Shown: positions 41,007 through 47,343 of the stretch, piece by piece
Layout: every line of letters starts with the position of its first letter
How positions within the stretch are numbered: position 1 is the first letter of the stretch
Source: Branchiibius sp. NY16-3462-2
GTDB taxonomy: Bacteria > Actinomycetota > Actinomycetes > Actinomycetales > Dermatophilaceae
Length of the DNA: 64,000 nucleotides
Assembly (NCBI RefSeq): GCF_001594145.1
Contig: NZ_LVCF01000032.1
Span: 11,804 to 75,803, forward strand
Reading direction: 5' to 3'
Position numbers and translations under genes: made by a program
Notes under the pieces: generated by a model
What the model was told of the DNA's origin: nothing
The model's input: the letters and a program-made list of their open reading frames with translations, nothing else
Database searches by the model: none

Positions 41007-41306
41007 TCACTCGGCGAAACAGACATGATGCCCGTCCACCTCCAGCGGTGCGTCGATCGCGCCGTGGCGAGCCATGACGGCGCACAACTCGATGGCGTCA
41101 TTGTCGAAGTGCACTGCCTCAGTGACCATTCGGAAACTACTCGCGCCGGCGTACACCAGGCCGACAACCAGGTCCGACGTGGCGGTGGTGGTCTCGGCAA
41201 CAGCACTTCGCCGACCCGGAACGAACCATTTCACGCCACCACCGGGAACTGGGCGTAAGCCGGTGCTGCGGTGGGCCTTACGTGCCGTGTGCCGGGTTGC
41301 GTTCAT
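41007..41306 (-). CDS. Hypothetical protein, divergent from 41341
   Basis: 99 residues from ATG 41306, which is part of a perfect 40-bp palindrome that also contains the divergent start at 41341. After a basic N terminus (NATRHTARKAHRS), strands SDLVVGLVYAGASSFRMVTE and DAIELCAVMARHGAI follow. No family known. Confidence 0.55.
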   Translation of the reverse strand: MNATRHTARKAHRSTGLRPVPGGGVKWFVPGRRSAVAETTTATSDLVVGLVYAGASSFRMVTEAVHFDNDAIELCAVMARHGAIDAPLEVDGHHVCFAE

Positions 41307-41343
41307 ACCTGGACGGTGCGACGCGTCGCACCGTCCAGGTATG
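41304..41343. repeat. Perfect 40-bp palindrome of two boxes and two start codons
   Basis: CATACCTGGACGGTGCGACG at 41304-41323 is the exact reverse complement of 41324-41343. Each arm contains one GTCGCACCGT box, the 6-base spacer CCAGGT and an ATG. Even the spacers are identical, which is not needed for two ordinary translation starts. It could fold as a cruciform or act as an operator. Confidence 0.9.
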
Positions 41344-41544
41344 ACAACGGTGAGCCTGGATGTCGCGCAGGTCCGCATCGCGGCTTTGACCGTGGAACTA
41401 GACATTGCCCAAAGTGACCTACGCCGCCTCGACAACGCAGGGTCCGACTTGGATAACGACTACCGGGGCCACCTGTCGGCCCGGATCGCCGCGATCCAAG
41501 CAGACCTGGACATGTGGAGGATGCTTAGAACCGCACAGCCGTGA
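41341..41544 (+). CDS. Small helical protein
   Basis: 67 residues from ATG 41341 within the palindrome. VSLDVAQVRIAALTVELDIA and SARIAAIQADLDMWRMLRTA make it an amphipathic helical protein. The 3' end overlaps the convergent sortase gene by 20 bases. Function unknown; a small regulator is conceivable. Confidence 0.5.
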   Translation: MTTVSLDVAQVRIAALTVELDIAQSDLRRLDNAGSDLDNDYRGHLSARIAAIQADLDMWRMLRTAQP

Positions 41545-42400
41545 CCACCACGTTGTCTTTGTGGTGCCCGCCTCGCAGGATGACTCCGCCGCAGGTAACC
41601 AGTTCCAACTTCATCGAGTCGCGGCCATAGAACACGTCCGCCGGTAGAGCAGACTTCGTCATCTCGGCGCGAACGGTCACACGGAAGCGGTAGACCCTTC
41701 CGGCAGAATCGCTGACGTAGATGACCGTGCCCTTGGTCGCACGGGCAATCGGGGCCAGCGCGCCCTTGTACCGGCCGTAAGACAGGGTGTGTCCCGCGAT
41801 GACAGCCCGTCCGGTCTTTGCGCCATAACCAACCGAGCCGGTCCACCGACCCACCTTCGTCGCGCCGGGGACGACCAGTGCTCCAGCCTTGACCGGTGCC
41901 GCGACAATCGACGTGTTGATCCCCAACTTCGGCACGTAGAGCCGGTTGGCACCGAGCCTGGGCAGTTCGGAGGTGACGTTCATGACGGCGAAGCCGCCGC
42001 TGCTCCCGGCTGGGGCGCTACCGATAGCCACGACCGATGTCTCCGCGGTGGGCGCCTGAGTCGCTGCCCCAGTGGGATTGCTCGGAACCGGGGGTTCTTT
42101 CACGCTGCTGGGCACAGGAGTGGACACCTCGCTCGGCTCGGCCTGCGATGTCAACCTGGGTGTCGGTGTCAGGACGCGCGTGACCGTGGTCGCTGAGCTC
42201 GTTGGGTCGGCAGTCATTGGGGTCGTGTCCCCGGCAGTCGTGCGGGCCGAGCTCGAAACCACCACAGGCGAGGAGGTGCTGTGCGACGCGGTGGTGACGA
42301 CCGGCCGCGAGCTGATGTTGCTGGTGGGTCCGCAGGCGGACAGTGCCGCGACCGAACACACTCCTACTGCACCTCCCAGAATGGACTGGTAGCGCTTCAT
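41525..42400 (-). CDS. Sortase-like protein with lipoprotein-type signal
   Basis: 291 residues. The signal MKRYQSILGGAVGVCSV...LSAC and a Thr/Ser/Pro-rich linker (residues ~25-125) lead to a sortase catalytic domain: RLYVPKLGINTSIVAAPV, TGRAVIAGHTLSYG (His), LELVTCGG (Cys) and GGHHKD nearby, matching actinobacterial class E/F-type sortases. The catalytic arginine is probably in the C-terminal VILRGGHH. Its stop overlaps 41341 convergently. The ATG overlaps the stop of tagged protein L. No substrate with an LPXTG-like signal was found. Confidence 0.75.
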   Translation of the reverse strand: MKRYQSILGGAVGVCSVAALSACGPTSNISSRPVVTTASHSTSSPVVVSSSARTTAGDTTPMTADPTSSATTVTRVLTPTPRLTSQAEPSEVSTPVPSSVKEPPVPSNPTGAATQAPTAETSVVAIGSAPAGSSGGFAVMNVTSELPRLGANRLYVPKLGINTSIVAAPVKAGALVVPGATKVGRWTGSVGYGAKTGRAVIAGHTLSYGRYKGALAPIARATKGTVIYVSDSAGRVYRFRVTVRAEMTKSALPADVFYGRDSMKLELVTCGGVILRGGHHKDNVVVTAVRF

Positions 42401-42729
42401 CGGGAGACCTTCATACTTTCGGACTCGGAGGTACGTTCGTTGGGCACCAAGGCGCGGAACGCGTTGCGTAGCGCGCCGTCCCAGGTGTCGAGTGCTTGGT
42501 CAGGTGCCAGGCCGGCGTCGGTGAGTCGCTTGATCGCGTCGTCACGGGCGGCGTTCAAGTCAACGTTCAGGTCACCGGCCGCATCAAGAGCGCAACGTTC
42601 GACCTCCGCTGTCGCTGCGTCGATTTCAGGAACGTCGACCAGGCAAATATCGTCCGCCTCGCCAGCAACGTGGCCAGCGAACCGCCCGTCGGCGGCGTGG
42701 ATCGCGCCAGTGGCATCAACTTTGTTCAT
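42397..42729 (-). CDS. Tagged protein L
   Basis: 110 residues starting NKVDATGAIHAADGRFAGHV, a clear copy of the element tag, followed by a helical body (AEVERCALDAAGDLNVDLNA; LDTWDGALRNAFRALV). It is 29 kb from the main array. Its start overlaps the stop of a mini-ORF and its stop overlaps the sortase start. The smallest tagged member, so the body could be a minimal cargo. Function unknown. Confidence 0.7.
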   Translation of the reverse strand: MNKVDATGAIHAADGRFAGHVAGEADDICLVDVPEIDAATAEVERCALDAAGDLNVDLNAARDDAIKRLTDAGLAPDQALDTWDGALRNAFRALVPNERTSESESMKVSR

Positions 42730-42806
42730 CGCGGCTCACCAGCCCAGGGCATGGGTGGGATTCCGGCAGGTGGCCGCATTAAGCGGTGGGGCGAACCATG
42801 GGTCAT
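42726..42806 (-). CDS. Mini-ORF ahead of tagged gene L
   Basis: 26 codons (MTHGSPHRLMRPPAGIPPMP...) from ATG 42806, which abuts a variant GCCAACCAA box. The stop overlaps the ATG of L (CGATGA). It lacks the tag stub of the other mini-ORFs, but box, mini-ORF and overlap recur in the same order. Confidence 0.4.
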   Translation of the reverse strand: MTHGSPHRLMRPPAGIPPMPWAGEPR

Positions 42807-42824
42807 GCCGGTTTGGTTGGCGGG
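42807..42824 (-). promoter_or_regulatory. GCCAACCAA start box, copy 5 (variant)
   Basis: Minus strand CCCGCCAACCAAACCGGC directly before ATG 42806. The core CGCCAACCAA and the terminal GGC are conserved; four of eighteen positions differ from copy 2. Confidence 0.45.
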
Positions 42825-42849
42825 CGTCGCAGTTTTGCGCCACTGCGTT

Positions 42850-43335
42850 TCAAGCCGCGCCATCAACCTGTATCGGAATGTTGCGCTGGTCGGCCGCTTC
42901 CAGCGGGGTGACGGTGATGGATGCGCCTTCCCTGACCGAGCGGTCGCACCAGCCCTTATCGGCGATGATGCGGACGACCTGGGAGTCATCGATATACACC
43001 CTGGCTGCGGTCAGGGCGTCGAGAACGGCTCGCCCGAGCTTGTCGGCGTCGCCGAGAGCACGACTGGTGCAGTAGTCAGGCGCGGACGGTCTCAAACGAT
43101 TCTGGTTGCGGCCTGTCCCGTAGTGCGATTTTGGCCGGCAGAAGCTGAACCTCGCCGTGACGATGACGGCGCCGGTGAACGGCTCCGCCCCGGCCAGTGC
43201 TTCGACGGCGGCGTCAACGACAGTGCTGCGCCACGTTTTGACGTCGGACGACTCCACCAGGATCCCTTTGCCAACGTGTCGTTTGGAACCCTGCGGTCGC
43301 GGGTGCCCGATTGCTCGGAACGCCAGTTCAACCAT
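42850..43335 (-). CDS. rusA: RusA-like Holliday junction resolvase
   Basis: 161 residues. FRAIGHPRPQGSKRHVG near the N terminus and GDADKLGRAVLDALTAARVY followed by IDDSQVVRI are RusA hallmarks; the aspartates of GDADK and of IDDSQ are the expected metal ligands. The C-terminal ~30 residues are an extra tail. RusA-type enzymes resolve recombination junctions in phages and would serve element replication or recombination. Its start lies inside the end of the upstream methyltransferase-like gene. Confidence 0.82.
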   Translation of the reverse strand: MVELAFRAIGHPRPQGSKRHVGKGILVESSDVKTWRSTVVDAAVEALAGAEPFTGAVIVTARFSFCRPKSHYGTGRNQNRLRPSAPDYCTSRALGDADKLGRAVLDALTAARVYIDDSQVVRIIADKGWCDRSVREGASITVTPLEAADQRNIPIQVDGAA

Positions 43336-44065
43336 CGACGCCCCCTAACCGCAGGCCGTCACCGCAAGCGAGGACAACTCGCGGGCCGAGGCTGTGCACC
43401 ACGGCGTTGATTCCCGCCAAGGTCACGGCGACCGGGTCGATGTCGTTCAACACCCAGGTGACTGTTGCCGGGTTCAGCCCGCGGCGGCGCATTGCGATCG
43501 CTGCAGCCACCGGCAACACCCCGGCGCCGCAGGTCGGGTCAGCGAAGGTTTCGCCCTCGGCCAAGGGGTTGATTTCGGCGAGCAGCCGAGCCAGGTTCAT
43601 CGGGGTGTAGAACGCGCCACTGACGCGCTGGGAGTTAAACGACCGCAGGTTGCTGTAAACGGGGCCGAGGAGTTCACCGCCGACGTTCTCGGCCGCGGCG
43701 GACCCGATCAGGTCGATCTGGGCCAGCTCGGTGAAACACGCCCGAGAGACCTTCACCGCCTGGGCGTCGGGGCGTCCCGCCCAGCCGGCCAGGTGCGGCA
43801 GGTGCTGTCGAAGGAATGGCACCGACGATGCAGCCACCGTCCAGAGTTCATCCAACGCGACCGTGTCCGGCGCTGAGGAGAAGGACTCCATCATGGGTTG
43901 CACCAAGTCCGGACCCGTGCCGAAGAACAGAACGCCCGTGGCCACCGCGGTCAACTGGATCGACAAGGCGTCGCGGTGCCCGCCAACCATGGCGGTCGCC
44001 GTAGACAGTCGTCCGGCAAGCTGCTCCGGGCACAGGACCGGCGCCGACTTCTTGCTCTGCTTCAC
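43328..44065 (-). CDS. Truncated N6-adenine methyltransferase-like protein
   Basis: 245 residues from GTG 44065, 6 bases after a box (44072-44081). SQRVSGAFYTPMNLARLLAE and TFADPTCGAGVLPVAAAIAM (motif I, SAM binding), then VTWVLNDIDPVAVTLAGINA, follow the N-6 DNA methylase layout. The protein ends soon after, and no NPPY/F catalytic motif is visible. It may bind SAM without methylating, act with a partner subunit, or be a truncated remnant. The adjacent methyltransferase is complete. Confidence 0.7.
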   Translation of the reverse strand: MKQSKKSAPVLCPEQLAGRLSTATAMVGGHRDALSIQLTAVATGVLFFGTGPDLVQPMMESFSSAPDTVALDELWTVAASSVPFLRQHLPHLAGWAGRPDAQAVKVSRACFTELAQIDLIGSAAAENVGGELLGPVYSNLRSFNSQRVSGAFYTPMNLARLLAEINPLAEGETFADPTCGAGVLPVAAAIAMRRRGLNPATVTWVLNDIDPVAVTLAGINAVVHSLGPRVVLACGDGLRLGGVDG

Positions 44066-45486
44066 GCACGGACGGTGCGACGCCGCCAGTACGGGGAGAG
44101 AAGTCGCGCCTGCAGGTCGTCGAGTTCCACGACGATGACGTCCTCGTCCGGGACGCGGTGCTCGACCTGCCGTGTTTTGGCTATGACAGCCAGCCGGGCA
44201 CGGATTCGCCGGATGGTGGCCGGATCGACGTCGAGTCGGTCACTCAATGCTGCCAACGTCGCGGCGGCCTGCTTCGGTGCTTCGCACAGCATCTTGTGGG
44301 GCAGCGGCTCGACCAATTCCGTCGTGGTGTGCGGGGCGTTGCCGGCGCAGGCGAAGCGCAATCGGGGAAGTGTTACCTGCTCTAGCGTGGATTGCCATGA
44401 CTCGCAGGTGATCCAGGACCGGCGCAGCTTGTGCGCGACGGCTGCGGTGACGCCGGACCCGGCGAACGGGTCGAACACCAGGTGGTCGGGGTCGGTGGCG
44501 ATCTGGATGATCCTGGTCAGAAGCGCCTCCGGTTTCGGAGTGGCGAACCGAGTGCCGGTGGCGCGCTGGACTTCGTCGCGTGCGTCGCGGACGGATCCGG
44601 CGACACGGGCGTCCCACACGCTGGCGGGCGCGGCGCCCGTGGCCGGCAACGGAACTTTGCGGCGCGGACGGCCGGCCCCTGTTCGCCCGAAAAATACCTC
44701 CGGCCAGGTGCCCGCGGCCATCCGTGCAGTGGCTTGGCGCTGTGCCTGCGCCAGCCCGCCGGTCAGCATCAGTGCAGGGCTGTCGCCGACGTCGGAGCCG
44801 ACGATGCGGCGGCGAGTCTCGGCGTCGGGCAGGTGCTGCGGGAGGTAGGACCCCCACGCGGCCAGCCGGGCCGTCATCTCGGTGCGGTTGTAGACCCAGT
44901 GCCGCCCCGGACCCGGGTAGTGCACGGTTGCGGTGAATGGCGACTGGATCCCATACACCAGGTCGGGGTGCCGGTCACCGCGTGGCCCGGTCAGATCGCC
45001 GGAACTCCACGGGACCAGATCGCCGTCCCAGGACTTGAACCAGGTGTTTTCGTCATCAGTGCGTGGCGGACGACGCACAGTAAAAGCGGGCGACTTGGCC
45101 AGTACCAGGATGGGGTCGTGCTGTTCGCGGAAGCCGGTGCCGGCCACGGGTGCCGACGCAGTGCGTTGCCACCAGATGGTGGTCCGGTGCGCTGACGGTC
45201 CGAAGGCGGCCAGGGCGGACTGTTCGGCGTACCGAAGCATCGACCGGTTTCCATCACCGACGCCCAAGTGCAACCACAGGCTGCCATGTTCGGGAAGGAG
45301 TCCGAATGCGGCAGTGACGAGCCGGTCGATCATGTCGCGCCACGCCTGCCCAGAGGGGTCGGCATAGTCGCCTTGATGGCGGCCGGTGCCGAACGGTGGG
45401 TCGGCGTAGATCAGGTCTGGGCGTACACCGATCTGACGCAAGCGATCCATCGTCGCCAAGCCGTCACCGGAGATCAACAAGCCCAC
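44062..45486 (-). CDS. DNA methyltransferase, beta-type motif order
   Basis: 474 residues from GTG 45486, 6 bases after the minus-strand operon-head element. LIYADPPFGTG (catalytic DPPF, ~residue 27-33) precedes FDPFAGSGVT (motif I, SAM binding, ~345), the order of beta-class N4-cytosine or N6-adenine methyltransferases. The C-terminal ~100 residues include a helix-turn-helix-like LAALSDRLDVDPATIRRIRA. No cognate endonuclease is adjacent, so it is probably an orphan enzyme protecting the element or regulating it. The last codons (RRTVRA) are read through the 44072 box. Confidence 0.82.
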   Translation of the reverse strand: MGLLISGDGLATMDRLRQIGVRPDLIYADPPFGTGRHQGDYADPSGQAWRDMIDRLVTAAFGLLPEHGSLWLHLGVGDGNRSMLRYAEQSALAAFGPSAHRTTIWWQRTASAPVAGTGFREQHDPILVLAKSPAFTVRRPPRTDDENTWFKSWDGDLVPWSSGDLTGPRGDRHPDLVYGIQSPFTATVHYPGPGRHWVYNRTEMTARLAAWGSYLPQHLPDAETRRRIVGSDVGDSPALMLTGGLAQAQRQATARMAAGTWPEVFFGRTGAGRPRRKVPLPATGAAPASVWDARVAGSVRDARDEVQRATGTRFATPKPEALLTRIIQIATDPDHLVFDPFAGSGVTAAVAHKLRRSWITCESWQSTLEQVTLPRLRFACAGNAPHTTTELVEPLPHKMLCEAPKQAAATLAALSDRLDVDPATIRRIRARLAVIAKTRQVEHRVPDEDVIVVELDDLQARLLSPYWRRRTVRA

Positions 45487-45492
45487 GTAGAC

Positions 45493-45523
45493 CTACATGG
45501 GCCACCTACGCAACCCCAGGGCC
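45493..45523 (-). promoter_or_regulatory. Operon-head element, copy 2 (leftward)
   Basis: On the minus strand GGCCCTGG, 12 bases, GGCCCATGTAG, then 6 bases to GTG 45486 of the methyltransferase. Same spacing to the start codon as copy 1. Confidence 0.6.
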
Positions 45524-45774
45524 GCCGAAACTCGACCCGAAGATGAGAGCCCCATACCCCTCACGCGTACGCGCGCGCGAGGGGTATGACCCTTTGACCT
45601 GGTTCCGGGCGGGCAACGCACACTACGTAGTTGAAAGTTCAATCCAAGGGGTCGTACCCGTCAGGCGCGTGCGCACGCGCGCGTACACGTACGCGCGCGC
45701 GAGGGGTGTGACCCTACGCATCTTTCGGTGAAAACGTCGCTGTCGGCCGATCACGAGACCCTGACCTGGACCGA

Positions 45775-45827
45775 ATCGGAGGGGGATACCCCTCGCGCGC
45801 GCGCGCGTAGGGGTCTGACCCTACCCA
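45775..45827 (+). repeat. Left arm of ~53-bp inverted repeat
   Basis: Starts ATCGGAGGGGGATACCCCTC and continues with an alternating GC run and TAGGGGTCTGACCCTACC. It is matched in inverted orientation at 46251-46303, with a 2-base length difference in the GC run and few substitutions. It also contains an internal hairpin. Confidence 0.75.
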
Positions 45828-45978
45828 CCGAGTCGCCAAAACCGCAACCCGGACCTGCAGAAACCGCGGCATTCCGGGAAACTTGGCCGTTTCTGGCTGC
45901 AACTGGCTGCAACTGGCCACACCATGTGGCCAGTTTTCGCCGGAACCTCGAAACACAAAACCGCAGGTCAGAGCCCTC

Positions 45979-46095
45979 TACTACTACTACTTACTACTAC
46001 TTTTTACTGATCTGACCACTTGACCACACCGCATATACCCCCTTATGAGGGATTCGCTTACATTACTTTCGGAGGAGATATATATCCAAATCCCC
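45979..46095. other. AT-rich core
   Basis: Unusually AT-rich for this window: TACTAC repeats, TTTTTACTGATCTGACCAC, a CCCCCTTATGAGGG symmetry, ATTACTTTCGGAGGAGATAT and CCCCTATAAGGG. It sits between the two arms of the inverted repeat, as a DNA-unwinding element would. Confidence 0.5.
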
Positions 46096-46250
46096 TATAA
46101 GGGTTGTTGCGGGCGTGGTCATGTGGCCAGATTGCCGTTTTACGACCCCCAAACACCACCTGACCTGCGCAAACGTCCTCGAACTGCCTGACCACACCTG
46201 TGGTCAAGTGGTGGCGGATGCAGCCAGGACACTGTTTTCGCACCCCACCA

Positions 46251-46303
46251 GGTAGGGGCAGACCCCTACGCGCGCGTGCGCGCGAGGGGTATCCCCCTCC
46301 GAT
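46251..46303 (-). repeat. Right arm of ~53-bp inverted repeat
   Basis: Inverted counterpart of 45775-45827; on the minus strand it begins ATCGGAGGGGGATACCCCTC. Confidence 0.75.
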
Positions 46304-46358
46304 TTTCCACGATCCGGAACCGTTGATCGCGGCGCGCTGGGCGTCGAGGCGTTAACCC

Positions 46359-46389
46359 GACCCTGGCCTGCAGACGATGGCCCATGTTG
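46359..46389 (+). promoter_or_regulatory. Operon-head element, copy 3
   Basis: GACCCTGG, 12 bases, GGCCCATGTTG: one change in the last block. The ATG inside it is in frame with the following gene, which is why that gene's start is ambiguous. Confidence 0.55.
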
Positions 46390-46440
46390 GTGAGTGAACA
46401 GACTTTCTGTCCCCGTCCCTCACCGAAAGGCACCCTTGCG

Positions 46441-47316
46441 ATGCACCAGAGGCGCCCTGGGCTCAGCCCGGGCACATCGTTGATCTTGCCCGGCAACGTC
46501 GTCGACTACGTCGTCGCCTTCGACGACTTCGCCAGCGCCATCAGCGTCCCGGCGCCGTCCCTGATGGCGAGCCCCTTGATCGGGCTGCCGTTGCCACCGG
46601 CCGGATGGAGCCCTCGGGATTTCGCGCCTGAGCTCATCTGGCATCCAATGGCCTGGTTGCCGGAACGGTTGAAGCGTCCGCTGACCAACGGCGATGACGT
46701 CGAACCAGACAACGGCTGGGTGCTGCGCGTCGGTCTGGAACTGCAAGAGTCCGGCCTGTACGACCAGGTGTCCGGGTCTTGGTTTGACGTCCTGACGCAT
46801 CTTGGGATCGACCCGGCGAACGCCGACGACGCCCACCGCCTATCGTCCTGGCTGGCCGGCGGTCCCGACCGGCGGCTGGACGAGTTCGACCTGGACGAAC
46901 TGATCTTCGTCGAGGACGCACCCGAGTGGTCGCTCGAAGCCGCCATTTCCAGCCTGGAACCGCTGGAGGTCGTTGCCCGCACGAAGGCTGCCCGACAGTT
47001 GCTGGCGATGTGCAACGAGACTCTGACCGGCGATGGGGTCGAGCCTGCCGAGCAAGCCGAAATGGTGGGGATGATGCTGACGCTTGGCGTCTGGGCAACG
47101 TGCGGGGATGAGGCGTTGGGCGCACGCATCGAACAGGTCCGCGAACGTCTGGACGCCTACGCCGGCGGGCTGTCCGATGCGGGGTCACCCGTGTTCGCGC
47201 TGTCTGCGATCTTCGCCGACATGGTCGATGCTGGCGAGCCGATCGAGAACGACCTTCTGGCCCAGTTCGAGCGGGTCCGGCGCCAAACCGGCCTGTCCGA
47301 GTTCGCCGCCAGCTAA
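46441..47316 (+). CDS. Hypothetical protein heading the replication operon
   Basis: 291 residues from ATG 46441, chosen for its ribosome-site-like GAAAGG; ATG 46384 inside the operon-head element would add 19 residues. Sequence shows ILPGNVVDYVVAFDDFASAI, a Trp/Pro-rich stretch, an acidic helical middle (EFDLDELIFVEDAPEW) and helices VVARTKAARQLLAMCNETLT and QAEMVGMMLTLGVWATCGDE. No known domain. Placed between the origin-like region and DNA polymerase, so a replication or partition role is possible but unproven. Confidence 0.6.
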   Translation: MHQRRPGLSPGTSLILPGNVVDYVVAFDDFASAISVPAPSLMASPLIGLPLPPAGWSPRDFAPELIWHPMAWLPERLKRPLTNGDDVEPDNGWVLRVGLELQESGLYDQVSGSWFDVLTHLGIDPANADDAHRLSSWLAGGPDRRLDEFDLDELIFVEDAPEWSLEAAISSLEPLEVVARTKAARQLLAMCNETLTGDGVEPAEQAEMVGMMLTLGVWATCGDEALGARIEQVRERLDAYAGGLSDAGSPVFALSAIFADMVDAGEPIENDLLAQFERVRRQTGLSEFAAS

Positions 47317-47343
47317 CGACGACAGGCGTCGCACCGTAAGCCC

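Larger units (their letters stand above)
45487..46383. other. 897-bp non-coding region with origin-like structure
   Basis: This divergent gap has, from left to right: an outward operon-head element; hairpins ATACCCCTC...GAGGGGTAT with alternating GC cores near 45557-45594, 45649-45716 and 45786-45813; a tandem CTGGCTGCAA repeat near 45893-45918 and an AACTGGCCAC/GTGGCCAGTT inverted repeat beside it; an AT-rich core with TACTAC runs and TATATATCC; several TGACCACA/TGTGGTCA sites; another GC hairpin; and a second outward operon-head element. The layout resembles a replication origin, centromere or large control region. No Rep gene is adjacent, so origin function is inference. Confidence 0.5.

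Noticed and set aside
45541..45731. Short Arg/Ala-rich frames across the alternating GC tracts
   Set aside because: They consist of repeat sequence and have no coding character.
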